NCBI GenBank assembly: GCA_958295825.1
Contig: OY282375.1
Span: forward strand, 3,643,489 to 3,707,488
Reading direction: 5' to 3'
Source of the DNA: an uncultured Candidatus Entotheonella sp.
GTDB lineage: Bacteria; Tectomicrobia; Entotheonellia; Entotheonellales; Entotheonellaceae
Length of the DNA stretch: 64,000 bases
Part shown: one piece after another, positions 1 through 8,380 of the stretch
Position numbering within the stretch: the stretch's first letter is position 1
Layout: each line of letters starts with the position of its first letter
Notes under the pieces: generated by a model
Told to the model about the DNA's origin: nothing
The model's database searches: none
What the model saw: only the letters and a program-made list of their open reading frames with translations
Translations under genes and position numbers: made by a program

Positions 1-107
1 ACCCGCCATTTCCAGGGCGCTTTTTGGCGTCAAACACCCTGCAATCGGTGAACATCCTGCCTGCTTTGGGGATGTCACCTTTAGGAACAGACTCTAAGGG
101 AGAACGT

Positions 108-1097
108 ATGAGATCAACGTTGCGATTAACGACCGATGAGGCCGTGGCGTGTTTGCGCAGCGGGCTGCATGACAGGGCGGACAACTTCCACGCCATGTAT
201 TCCAGCGTGCTGGGAGGCATCGTCACGGATCCGGCGCTCATGGTACTGCCGCTCGATGACCACATGGTGCATCGCGGCCACGCCGTATTCGACACCGCGG
301 CCATCGTCGACGGCATGCTCTACCAACTCGACCCGCATCTCGAACGCCTGCTGCGGTCGGCGGAAATGGCACGCGTTCCGCTGCCTTTCGAGCCGCAGCA
401 GTTGCGGCAGATTATCATCGACACCGCCGCGGCCAGCGGCCAGCGCAACGCTTCGGCGCGTTACTGGCTGTCGGTCGGCCCCGGCGGTTTTGGCCTGTCG
501 TCACGGGAATGCGTGCGCAGCAGCTTCTACGTCATGATTTTCCGCCCGGAACCGGAGCCGGAGAATTTCTACACAGAGGGCGTCAAGCTCGTCACCAGCA
601 GCGTGCCGATCAAGCCGCCGTACTTCGCCAAGGTGAAGTCGAACAACTATCTGCCGAACGCGCTGGTGCTTCTGGAAGCCAAGGATCGCGGCGCCGACCA
701 CGGCTTGTTCCTCGACGCGCAGGGGTACGTGGCCGAAAGCTCGCACATGAACGTGGCGTTCGTGAACTCGGATAACGTGCTATGCCATCCCCCGTTCGAC
801 GCCATCCTCACCGGCATCACGGCACAGCGCATGCTGCATCTCGCCAGGCAGCTCGTCAATTCGGGGGATTTGGAAGGCATCGCCCTGAGGAACGTGCCGA
901 TACAGGAGTGGAGAGCAGCGCGTGAGATCCTGCTGCTTGGCAGCTCCCTGAAGGTGGCGCCGGTCGTACGGTGGGACGATCAAGTGGTGGGGGACGGACG
1001 GCCCGGACCGATCGCCCGAAAATTACTTGCGATGTGGGAGGCGGACCAAAAAGACGCAGCGGATCAGTTGGTGCCCGTGCCCTACGCCGTCGATTGA
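108..1097 (+). CDS. Class IV PLP aminotransferase (branched-chain / D-amino acid type)
   Basis: Likely transfers amino groups between a branched-chain or D-amino acid and a 2-oxo acid using PLP in the cytoplasm. The 329-residue protein has the fold IV pattern: a lysine in VKSNNYLPN (about residue 177), predicted to hold PLP, then LFLDAQGYVAESSHMN with the cofactor-binding glutamate near residue 210, as in IlvE, D-alanine aminotransferase and aminodeoxychorismate lyase. The ATG at 108 is chosen because AAGGGAG lies just upstream; the frame stays open to a TTG at 24 without a ribosome site. It converges with ispH, with one base between the stops. Substrate cannot be set from sequence. Confidence 0.88.
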   Translation: MRSTLRLTTDEAVACLRSGLHDRADNFHAMYSSVLGGIVTDPALMVLPLDDHMVHRGHAVFDTAAIVDGMLYQLDPHLERLLRSAEMARVPLPFEPQQLRQIIIDTAAASGQRNASARYWLSVGPGGFGLSSRECVRSSFYVMIFRPEPEPENFYTEGVKLVTSSVPIKPPYFAKVKSNNYLPNALVLLEAKDRGADHGLFLDAQGYVAESSHMNVAFVNSDNVLCHPPFDAILTGITAQRMLHLARQLVNSGDLEGIALRNVPIQEWRAAREILLLGSSLKVAPVVRWDDQVVGDGRPGPIARKLLAMWEADQKDAADQLVPVPYAVD

Positions 1098-1098
1098 A

Positions 1099-2052
1099 TC
1101 AGGCTTCGGATTTTGCCTTCGTCAGTTCCGCGGGCAGCAGAAACTTGACATTCTCCTCGGTAACGGTGAGGTCGTCGACTTCTGCCACGCCTAGGCGCTG
1201 GCAGTAGGCCACCACTTCCTGCACCAGAAACTCAGGCGTCGAGGCGCCAGCCGTCACCCCGACCCGCGTGACGTCCGCCAACGCGGCGGGATCAAGGTCG
1301 GAGGCCTGCTGAATGAGCATTGCCTTGACGCCGGCCATCTCGGCTACCTCGCGCAGACGGTTGGAGTTTGAACTGTTGGTCGCTCCGATGACCAGCACTA
1401 ACTGCACCTGCTTGGCCATCGCCTTGACGGCGCGCTGACGGTTTTGCGTCGCGTAGCAGATGTCGTCCTTGGCGGGCAGCGTCATGGCCGGGAAGCGCGC
1501 GCGCAGGGCTTCCATGATGTCGGCGGTGTCGTCCATGCTGAGGGTCGTCTGGGTGAGGCACACCACCTTGCGCGGATCGGACACACTCAAGTCCCGCACG
1601 CCATCCACTGAATCGACCACCTGAATGCGGTCCGGCGCCTCACCGCGCGTGCCGACCACCTCGTCGTGGTCTTCGTGGCCGATGAGAATGATGCTGTAGT
1701 TCTCCTTGGCATAGCGTTGCACTTCGAGGTGCACCTTGGTGACCAGAGGGCAGGTGGCGTCGAGGATGTGCAATTGCTTCGTCTCAGCCTCGGCCCAGAC
1801 ACTGGGAGCGACGCCGTGGGCGCTGAAGATGGCGGTGGCGCCGGCCGGGATTTCGGAGATTGCCTCGACGAATACCGCGCCTTTCTCCTGCAGAGCTTCG
1901 ACAACGTGCCGGTTGTGCACAATCTCCTTGCGCACGTAAACCGGCTTGTCGAAAAGCTCCAGCGCTTGCTCGACGATGTCAATGGCCCGGTCCACCCCGG
2001 CGCAAAAGCCGCGCGGTTTGGCCAGGACCAGCCCCGTCAGTGCCATATTCAT
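1099..2052 (-). CDS. ispH: 4-hydroxy-3-methylbut-2-enyl diphosphate reductase IspH
   Basis: Last enzyme of the MEP pathway; it reduces HMBPP to IPP and DMAPP with a [4Fe-4S] cluster in the cytoplasm. The 317 residues match the family length. The three cluster cysteines are visible in PRGFCAGVDRAI near the N-terminus, DATCPLVTKVH near residue 100 and CYATQNRQ near residue 200; the substrate-binding region TNSSNSNRL and an internal GHEDHDEVVGTRGE segment are present. It starts with ATG at 2052, with GGGAG upstream, and runs convergent to the aminotransferase gene. The MBL-fold hydrolase gene lies 24 bases upstream on the same strand, so the two may be co-transcribed. Confidence 0.97.
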   Translation of the reverse strand: MNMALTGLVLAKPRGFCAGVDRAIDIVEQALELFDKPVYVRKEIVHNRHVVEALQEKGAVFVEAISEIPAGATAIFSAHGVAPSVWAEAETKQLHILDATCPLVTKVHLEVQRYAKENYSIILIGHEDHDEVVGTRGEAPDRIQVVDSVDGVRDLSVSDPRKVVCLTQTTLSMDDTADIMEALRARFPAMTLPAKDDICYATQNRQRAVKAMAKQVQLVLVIGATNSSNSNRLREVAEMAGVKAMLIQQASDLDPAALADVTRVGVTAGASTPEFLVQEVVAYCQRLGVAEVDDLTVTEENVKFLLPAELTKAKSEA

Positions 2053-2076
2053 GCTCCCTCGAATCGCCGTCGCGGT

Positions 2077-2718
2077 TTATGGGATGCCGTGTTCGGCTTT
2101 GTAGGCGTCCCAGTTTTCCTTCAGCCACATGAATTCATCGAGGTCGGTGCGGTGCAGAAAGGGGTTGTTGGCGCGCTCGTTGCCGATGGTGGAGGACGGC
2201 GCCGGGCCGTAATCATGCCCAGGATAAACCTCAACGGCATCGTCCAGCTTCATGATGACCTCGAACAAGCTGTGATGCTGCTTCTCGGCACTGCTGCCCT
2301 GGAATCCGGAGCCGCCGATGCAGCCGACGAACAGCGTGTCACCGGTCATCAACTTGCCGTTCACCAACAGGCAGATGGAATCCAGATAGTGGCCCGGCGT
2401 GAACAGCACTTCCACCGTGTTGCTTCCCACCTGCACGGTGCTGCCGTGGTCGAGCTTGATGCCCGGGTTGACGCTCGCTTCCTTGTAGGCGGCCAATTGG
2501 ACGCCCTCTTTGTGGAAGACGTCGTTGCCGGCCACGTGGTCGTGGTGCGTATGGGTGTTGAAGATGTGCGTTACCCGCAGGCCTAGTTCTCGGACTCGCG
2601 CCTCTAGCTTCGAGGTGTCGTAGCCAGGGTCCACGACCGCGCACGTGCCACCTGCTTCATCGCCGATCAGATAACTGAAATTGCGGTCACCGCCCGCGTC
2701 AATCTGCTCAAAAATCAT
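2077..2718 (-). CDS. MBL-fold metallohydrolase, glyoxalase II / ETHE1-like
   Basis: A 213-residue metallo-beta-lactamase-fold hydrolase. It shows the dinuclear metal signature NTHTHHDHVAGND (residues near 55-67), a downstream TPGH, the bridging aspartate in MTGDTLFVG and a final metal histidine in VYPGHDYGP. This is the layout of hydroxyacylglutathione hydrolases and persulfide dioxygenases, so the substrate is probably a thioester or persulfide of a low-molecular-weight thiol. The C-terminal segment NERANNPFLHRTDLDEF resembles the glyoxalase II tail. ATG at 2718 follows GGAGTGAAGG. It lies just upstream of ispH on the same strand. Assignment between glyoxalase II and ETHE1 is not possible here. 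Confidence 0.85.
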   Translation of the reverse strand: MIFEQIDAGGDRNFSYLIGDEAGGTCAVVDPGYDTSKLEARVRELGLRVTHIFNTHTHHDHVAGNDVFHKEGVQLAAYKEASVNPGIKLDHGSTVQVGSNTVEVLFTPGHYLDSICLLVNGKLMTGDTLFVGCIGGSGFQGSSAEKQHHSLFEVIMKLDDAVEVYPGHDYGPAPSSTIGNERANNPFLHRTDLDEFMWLKENWDAYKAEHGIP

Positions 2719-2766
2719 CCTTCACTCCTTACTATCGGTGTTCGACGCGCGCCAAACACCGGGGAT

Positions 2767-3033
2767 TCATGCTTCTAATTGCGCCTTGTCGGCCATGATG
2801 TCCTGCAGAAGGGCCTCATAAGCCGCGTCCATGCTGCCTGGCAGGGTTTGGCGCAGATAGTTGATCATGTGGATTTTGAAGCGATCGTCCTGGAGGGGGT
2901 ATTGTACCAGCAGGGCGCGCGCTTTGGCGTAAATCTGGGGACCGTGGATGGCCAGCCGGGTGAGGTAGGCGGCCGCCACGGCTGGACTGAGTTGCTGCAG
3001 TGCCTGCCGGGTGTGGATCCATTGCCTTGCCAT
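2767..3033 (-). CDS. Conserved hypothetical protein, 88 aa
   Basis: Small soluble, mostly helical protein of unknown function. The start at 3033 (MARQWIHTRQ) is preferred because AAGGAA lies about eight bases upstream; the open frame continues to 3078, but that extension runs into the left end of the IS relic and is unlikely to be native. The sequence is rich in Ala, Leu and Gln and has no membrane segment or metal-binding motif. It sits upstream of the MBL hydrolase on the same strand with a short gap and may be in the same transcript. I do not recognise the family. Confidence 0.6.
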   Translation of the reverse strand: MARQWIHTRQALQQLSPAVAAAYLTRLAIHGPQIYAKARALLVQYPLQDDRFKIHMINYLRQTLPGSMDAAYEALLQDIMADKAQLEA

Positions 3034-3063
3034 GACGTGATTCCTTCGTTTTACGGCCCTTAG

Positions 3064-4411
3064 CTCGACTTTGTACAAAATGAGGGGGGTGATTCAGGGA
3101 CATCGGCTCCCGTATTGTATGATAACAGTTGTCACACCAGCCATCTTGCAGCGAGGTTGGCGATGCCCCTCCCACGCACCTTAGCACCCCCCTGACACCC
3201 TTTCAAAGTCGCTTCAGCGCGCCCGCTTGGCGGAAAGGTCCAGCGCCTGCTCAGCGGCACCCTGCTGGCCCGCCGACGGCGGACCAGCATCGCAGCCCTG
3301 AGACACACCGGACAGGACGATACCCCGTCGTTCGGCCTCTAGCATCAGGGGTTCAACCGGGCTCACTGGTCCGCTCTCAAAGGTAGCCACTGGGCGGCAG
3401 CCTGACGTTCGGCCTTGACAAAACCCTGACGCGGCACTGGGGGACCCCGCCTCAAAGGGCGCGGGCCCTACCGCGACTCGCTGGCATCGAGCCGCAAGCG
3501 CGCCGTAGCCACCAGCGGGGCTGCGTTGGACCGTCTTGGCTCGGGTCACTACGCCGCCCTGGAACCGTCGCTGCCGGGCCCTGCCCATCCTGAGCGTAAG
3601 CGAGCACCTGGGCTGAGGCACAAGACGATTGCCCAGTGGGCACGCCAGATGATCCGGGTGGTGCGACGCTGGCTGCCACACGCCGCCATCACCATGCTGG
3701 GTGATCAGGCGTACCGCGTCGTTGAACTTGCGCAGGCTTGCAGGCAATTGCCCCCGTGCCTGGATGCGGTGCTCCAGGACGCGCCGCCGCAGCGCCAGAC
3801 GGGTACGCGGGGACGCCCGTGTCTCAAGGGCAAGCGCCAGCCCAGCCGATCGCCTCAAGGATGCGGCGACCCTGTGGGAACCCCTGTCGGTGCTCTGGCA
3901 GGCTGGCCGCGTGCATGAGAGACAGACCTGCAGCGGCCAGCCGCCGTTGCCGACCCGGCGGTTCCTGGGGCGCCGCCACGACCAGCCGCTGCGGGCCTTC
4001 TTCTCGACGTGCCCGGACGACCGGGCATCGGCGTACATTCAGCACTGCAGTATTGAGACGACAGTCGAGGAAAGTTGTTCCCATCTGAGCTTTGAGACGC
4101 AGTGGCAAGGGTCGGATCTGGCGACCGAGCGGACCACGCCATCTCTGCTGGGTCTGTATTCGATCGTGGCGCTGTTGGCGCCCGGCCTGTAGCGGGCGGA
4201 TGGCCTGCCAGGACGCCGACTCGCCTGCTACGACAAGCAGACGGCGACGTTCAGCGACGTCCTGGCAGTGGCGCGGTACGCTCTGTGGGAGGTTGAGCAT
4301 TTTTCAACATCCCCACCTAACACCAAGGGCGTGGAAATTCCCTGCGTGTCGCTGCAGTGCCTGCTGCAAGTGATCTGTACACGCGCTACCCCCCTCATTT
4401 TACAAAGTCGA
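3064..4411 (+). mobile_element. Relic IS, IS701/IS4-type, with terminal repeats and 5-bp target duplication
   Basis: The ends are inverted repeats: CTCGACTTTGT then AAAATGAGGGGGG on the left (3064-3090, with two extra bases AC between the blocks) and the same blocks inverted on the right (about 4386-4411). CTTAG is duplicated directly outside both ends (3059-3063 and 4412-4416). The 1348-bp interior encodes transposase fragments in all three plus frames, the last ending near 4192 with ETQWQGSDLATERTTPSLLG, a pattern of the C-terminus of IS701-like DDE transposases. Multiple frameshifts and stops show it is dead. Confidence 0.75.
3129..4192 (+). pseudogene. Transposase pseudogene inside the IS701/IS4-type relic
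   Basis: Pieces of one DDE transposase are spread over three frames: an N-terminal-like piece from about 3129, a middle piece from 3526 to 3918 with KTIAQWARQMIRVVRRWLP and MLGDQAYRVVELAQAC, and a C-terminal piece to 4192. At least two frameshifts separate them. It lies between the terminal repeats on the plus strand. No intact protein can be made. Confidence 0.65.
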
Positions 4412-4611
4412 GCTTAGCCTATAAGCAAAAATCCGATAATGTGCTTCGTTCAGGGTTTGCATCTAGCGAAAATGGTTTACATGTAGCCTAGAAGCCAACA
4501 AGACTTTTGCGAGCATTGATCGAACTAACAACGGCTAAGGGGCAATTCGTCATTGATCCGTTTTGTGGAGTCGTGTGCGGTTCCGGCCTATTTGAACCTC
4601 CCTCGATCCGG

Positions 4612-5157
4612 CTACAGGGCGTCGTCCTCACCCTCCTCGCGCAGGTGGACTTTCTGGTGTCCGTTGGAGCGGGGACACATGTGGCCCTCGATGTCCATAG
4701 GACGCTGGCACAGGGGGCAGGTGGGGCGACCGCCGGCGACGGCCTCGGAGCAAGCCTCGCTCAGTATCCGCGCCTGCCGGCGGGTGAAGCGGCAGGAAAA
4801 AGTTGGCGGCAGATCGTCCTCGCCCTCCTCGACATCGTGGGCGACGAGGACCACACGGTCTTCGCTCGCTGCGTATCCCAGGGCCATGCGGCCCACTTTG
4901 AATTCCACCGTGGGGTCGTCGGGAAACAGCGTGATGGTATCGACCTCCTCGCCGCTGTGCTGATCTGACGTGTTGAGTTGGTCGAGCAGGCGCGGCAAGG
5001 AGTCCCCCAAGGTAGCCAGGAGTTGTTTCTCCACCCACAGGGCAGCCGATTGATCGCCATCCAGAACCCGCACCCGGAACGTCCGTTTGCCGGGCTCGCC
5101 GATTGATTCCGCGTCGATCGCGTCCACTGACGCAAAGTCGTACCGTGCATCTGCCAT
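4612..5157 (-). CDS. DUF3090 family protein
   Basis: A 181-residue cytoplasmic protein that fits DUF3090 (TIGR03847). Family marks seen are GKRTFRVRVLDGDQSAALWVEKQ in the N-terminal half, FKVGRMALGYAASEDRVVLVAHD in the middle, and the C-terminal zinc-ribbon-like RPTCPLCQRPMDIEGHMCPRSN (split here around its two CxxC-like pairs). The function is unknown; in Actinobacteria it commonly neighbours a histidine phosphatase and a PI3/4-kinase-like protein, neither of which is here. ATG at 5157 is preferred over the longer frame because AGGA lies upstream and homology begins there. The gene lies downstream of the acyl-CoA ligase on the same strand. Confidence 0.8.
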   Translation of the reverse strand: MADARYDFASVDAIDAESIGEPGKRTFRVRVLDGDQSAALWVEKQLLATLGDSLPRLLDQLNTSDQHSGEEVDTITLFPDDPTVEFKVGRMALGYAASEDRVVLVAHDVEEGEDDLPPTFSCRFTRRQARILSEACSEAVAGGRPTCPLCQRPMDIEGHMCPRSNGHQKVHLREEGEDDAL

Positions 5158-5291
5158 CGTTTGTGTCCTATGTTGGTGCAAGTGAAAAGTCAGCTTACAG
5201 TATCGTACCCACTTGCAAGTTTCAAGGCGGGTCACGGCGTTTCTGTTGCAGGATTGCCGCGTAATCTGGAAGCGGCTACGGGGGCGGGATG

Positions 5292-6893
5292 TCAGCTCTG
5301 AACGCGGCTTTCGTGCGCCTGCCAATACGCCTCGCGCAGGGCGAATTTTTGCACCTTGCCGGTGGCCGTTCTGGGCAGCGTGTCGAGGAATTCGACCGAC
5401 TTGGGCGCCTTGAAATGGGCCATGCGGTCGCGACAGAAGGCGATCAATTCACGCTCGTCGGCGTGTCGTTTCGGCCTGAGAACCACCAGCGCCTTGGGCA
5501 CCTCACCCCAGCGCCCGTCCGGCACACCCACCACCGCCGCTTCGAGCACCGCCGGGTGTTCGTAGAGCATGGATTCCACCTCGACCGATGAGATGTTCTC
5601 ACCACCGCTAATGATGACGTCCTTGAGGCGGTCGACTACCTCGATGTAGCCATCCGGGTGCGTCACCGCGAGGTCGCCGGTGTGGAACCAACCGCCGCGC
5701 ATGACGTTGGCGGTCTCCTCGGGCTGTTTGTAGTAACCCTCCATCACGTTGTTGCCGCGCGCCACGATCTCGCCAATGGTTTGGCCATCCATCGGCACCT
5801 CGCATAATTTCTCATCCATCACGCGCACGTCGGCAAAGAGCTGCGCGATGCCTTGCCGGGCCTTCAGGCGGTAGCGCGCCTGCACGGCCAGGCCGTCCCA
5901 GGCGGGTTGCGCCTCGCACGAGGTGAGGAAGGGGCCGGTCTCGGTGAGGCCGTAGAGGTGAATGACCTCAATGCCCAGGTCCTCCATACGGCGCAACACC
6001 GCGGCGGCGGGTGCGGCGCCGCCCGTTCCGATGCGCACGCCGGCGGCCAGACGATAATCGCGGGCGGCGTCGAAGGTCGCCAGAGTCATCAAGACAGTTG
6101 GCGCCGCGCAGGCCAACGTAACGGCTTCGCCCTGCATCAGTTCGAAGATCGGTTGCGCTTCCACCTTGCGCAGGCAGACCTGGGTGCCGCCAAGTCCGGC
6201 CGCGGCCCAGATGCCGCCCCAACCGTTGGCATGGAACATCGGCAGGGTGTGCAGGTATACGTCCGTCGGGCGCACGGATAGGGACGTCATGAAGTGAATG
6301 GCATTGATGGTGCAAGCGCGGTGCGTCAGCATGACACCCTTGGGCCGTGCCGTGGTGCCGCTGGTGTAGTTCAGCGTGGCGAGGTCGGTTTCGTCGATAA
6401 CCGGCGCCTCGGCCTCGGGGTAGTTAGCGGGAACCGAGGCAAGGGCATCCTCGTAATCCACGGCGGGGAGGGCGGCACTTGGCGTCTCGTCGTCGCGCAG
6501 CAGGAGGTAGTGGCGCAGGCTTGTCAGACGTTCCACTAGCGGGGCGATCTGATGGGCGTATTCCCAGTCGATCAGCAGCGCTTTCGTTTCGGCGTGGTCC
6601 AGAATGTATTCGAAATCCGGCGTGGTAAGGCGGTAGTTGAGGGGCGCCAGAACCGCGCCGATTTGCGGCACGGCAAAGAAGGCTTCCAGCATGCGGTGGC
6701 TGTTTGGCGACAGAACGGCGACCTTGTCCCCCTTGCCGATGCCGCGCTGACGCAGGGCGTTTGACAGCCGATGCACCCGCTCCTCCAATTGGCGATACGC
6801 GTACCGGTGCTCGCCGTCGATGACAGCCGTTTTGTCGGGAAAGAGCCGTGCCGCGCGGCGCAAGAATTGCAAAGGCAGAAGGGGCTCGAACAT
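5292..6893 (-). CDS. Acyl-CoA synthetase (AMP-forming, ANL superfamily)
   Basis: Activates a carboxylic acid to its acyl-adenylate and then to acyl-CoA. The 533 residues carry the P-loop-like motif YTSGTTARPKGVMLTHR (near residue 175), the GYYKQPEETA and GWFHTGDL adenylate-binding motifs, and the hinge DRLKDVIISGGENISSVEVE; the C-terminal lysine motif PRTATGKVQK is complete. The segment LPMFHANGW is typical of the medium/long-chain and fatty-acid-like branch. ATG at 6893 follows AAGAAAGG. The cytochrome c gene begins only 15 bases upstream on the same strand, so they may be co-transcribed; a functional link is not evident. Confidence 0.93.
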   Translation of the reverse strand: MFEPLLPLQFLRRAARLFPDKTAVIDGEHRYAYRQLEERVHRLSNALRQRGIGKGDKVAVLSPNSHRMLEAFFAVPQIGAVLAPLNYRLTTPDFEYILDHAETKALLIDWEYAHQIAPLVERLTSLRHYLLLRDDETPSAALPAVDYEDALASVPANYPEAEAPVIDETDLATLNYTSGTTARPKGVMLTHRACTINAIHFMTSLSVRPTDVYLHTLPMFHANGWGGIWAAAGLGGTQVCLRKVEAQPIFELMQGEAVTLACAAPTVLMTLATFDAARDYRLAAGVRIGTGGAAPAAAVLRRMEDLGIEVIHLYGLTETGPFLTSCEAQPAWDGLAVQARYRLKARQGIAQLFADVRVMDEKLCEVPMDGQTIGEIVARGNNVMEGYYKQPEETANVMRGGWFHTGDLAVTHPDGYIEVVDRLKDVIISGGENISSVEVESMLYEHPAVLEAAVVGVPDGRWGEVPKALVVLRPKRHADERELIAFCRDRMAHFKAPKSVEFLDTLPRTATGKVQKFALREAYWQAHESRVQS

Positions 6894-6907
6894 CTCCGAC
6901 CTTTCTT

Positions 6908-7294
6908 CTATTCGTCAGCCGGCGGCGTGTAGGGCGGCACGGCCAGCGTGCGCACAAAGGCGACCACGTCCTGGATCTGTTGCGCCGATAGGATGTCCTT
7001 CCAAGCCGGCATGATGGGCGACAGCCCGGCCGCCGCGCCGCCGTCGCCGATGACCTTCAGGAGGTGGGCGTCGCTCAAGGCATTCATGTAGGCGCCGTCA
7101 GTGTGGTTGCGCGGCTTGGGGTCCAGGTTGGCCGACAGGGAACCGTCGCCCTTGCCTTCCGGGCCGTGGCATAGGGCGCAGTATTGCGTATAGATTTCCT
7201 GGCCGGCTGCGGCGTCCTGAGCGTGGCCGGTCCATGGCCACAGCAGCAGGCAGGCAAGGGCCAGAGCATAGAGGCACGGGAGCGGTTGCAGCAT
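6908..7294 (-). CDS. Exported class I cytochrome c, monohaem
   Basis: A 128-residue periplasmic electron carrier. Residues 1-25 form a signal peptide ending near TGHA; CALCH at about 39-43 is the haem c attachment site and a distal methionine lies in SPIMPAW near residue 95. Size and spacing match small class I cytochromes such as c551/c553 or the CcoP cytochrome domain. ATG at 7294 is chosen because GGAGAAACCC sits directly upstream; a longer frame to 7330 overlaps the next gene. It follows the Cox11-like fusion gene and precedes the acyl-CoA ligase, all on the minus strand, and is probably the third gene of an exported haem/copper-type cluster. Confidence 0.9.
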   Translation of the reverse strand: MLQPLPCLYALALACLLLWPWTGHAQDAAAGQEIYTQYCALCHGPEGKGDGSLSANLDPKPRNHTDGAYMNALSDAHLLKVIGDGGAAAGLSPIMPAWKDILSAQQIQDVVAFVRTLAVPPYTPPADE

Positions 7295-7326
7295 GGGTTT
7301 CTCCTCAGGCGACAGGGACAGGCGAG

Positions 7327-8301
7327 TCACTTGCTGGGTTCAACGGGAAACGCGTCGAGCGGGTAGAACTCGTAGCGCACGTACAGATCGGTGATGGTGT
7401 CCGGGGTTTCGTAGCTGGGACGGAAGACGACCGCAAACTGTTTCTCCTCACCGGGGGCCAGGGTTTGTTGCAGGTAGCAGAAGCAGTAGATGATGTCGAG
7501 GTAGTCGGCGTGCTCCGGGGTCACGAAGACATGCCGGGCTTTGCCTGTGACGGGAGTATCGGCCAGGTTTTTGACGCGGTAATAGGTTTGCAGGGTTTCG
7601 CCGGGCATGGCGCGCAGGGCCGGCTGCAGCGGTGCGAACGACCACGGCAGACCGGCCAGCGTTTGCGCGTCGAAATGAATCTCGAGGGCCGCGGCCCAAC
7701 CCAGCACGACGCGCCATTCGCCGTGTTCGCGGACCAGGGTCCAGGTTTCTTCGCCCCCGGTAATCAGGGGCAATTCGTCGGCGGTCGCGAGTTGCCGCAG
7801 TTGCCGGCCACGGGCGGCGCGCTCGCCGGCGGGGAGCGCTTTGAGGCCCTGTTGATCGAAGCCGAGCAGGAGGATGCGCAGGGTTGGGGCATTGGTGTCC
7901 GGCACGATGGCCCTGAACGTCACGGTGGCGTCGTTCTGGCCCTTGATGTTGATGCTGCTGTACTCGAAGCGGATGAACTCCGCCAGCAAGGTGGTGAGAT
8001 TGAGCGCGGCGCCCGAGAAGGCGCTGTTTTCCTTCAGGTAGTCACGTTTGGTTTTCAACTCGCGGTCGGCTTGTGCGATCAACTCGTAGGCGGTGGCAAA
8101 GTCGCGGGCATAGATGGCTCGGAGGTAGGCTTCGAGCGTTTCCTCCGGTGGTTGGGCGGCAAACGCGGCGCTGGCCGCAGCGGGGAGCGCGAACAGTAGC
8201 AGCGCTGCCAGGATGGTGGCCAGCGGTTTCAAGGCGATACGGGCATGGGGGCGTGGAGTTGGTTTCATGGATACGCGAGAGCCTGCGAAGTGAGGTTGCA
8301 T
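7327..8301 (-). CDS. Exported NTF2-like / Cox11(CtaG)-like copper-binding fusion protein
   Basis: 324 residues. A signal or anchor segment (about 24-49, LATILAALLLFALPAA) is followed by an NTF2/DUF4878-like domain (about 51-205) and a C-terminal domain (about 207-316) that matches Cox11/CtaG: LPWSFAPLQPAL, PGETLQTYYRVKNLADTPV, then CFC at 273-275 in IYCFCYLQQTLAPGE, and a final YEFYPLD strand. In Cox11 the CFC cysteines bind Cu(I) for insertion into the CuB site of cytochrome oxidase. Here the domain is tethered to an extra domain rather than directly to its membrane anchor. The start may instead be ATG at 8268. It lies between two exported cytochrome genes. The role in copper delivery is inferred. 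Confidence 0.82.
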   Translation of the reverse strand: MQPHFAGSRVSMKPTPRPHARIALKPLATILAALLLFALPAAASAAFAAQPPEETLEAYLRAIYARDFATAYELIAQADRELKTKRDYLKENSAFSGAALNLTTLLAEFIRFEYSSINIKGQNDATVTFRAIVPDTNAPTLRILLLGFDQQGLKALPAGERAARGRQLRQLATADELPLITGGEETWTLVREHGEWRVVLGWAAALEIHFDAQTLAGLPWSFAPLQPALRAMPGETLQTYYRVKNLADTPVTGKARHVFVTPEHADYLDIIYCFCYLQQTLAPGEEKQFAVVFRPSYETPDTITDLYVRYEFYPLDAFPVEPSK

Positions 8302-8380
8302 GTTCCGTTTGCCAGCACCCTGAACGGGACGAGGCCGTGAAGCGTCTCACCGCCAGGCACCGAACAGGGCGCAGGACCGG

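Noticed and set aside
1666-2586. 306-residue plus-strand open frame
   Set aside because: It is an antisense shadow of ispH and the MBL hydrolase, with no family match or ribosome site.
7234-8199. 321-residue plus-strand open frame
   Set aside because: It lies antisense to the cytochrome c and Cox11-like genes; composition is that of a shadow frame.
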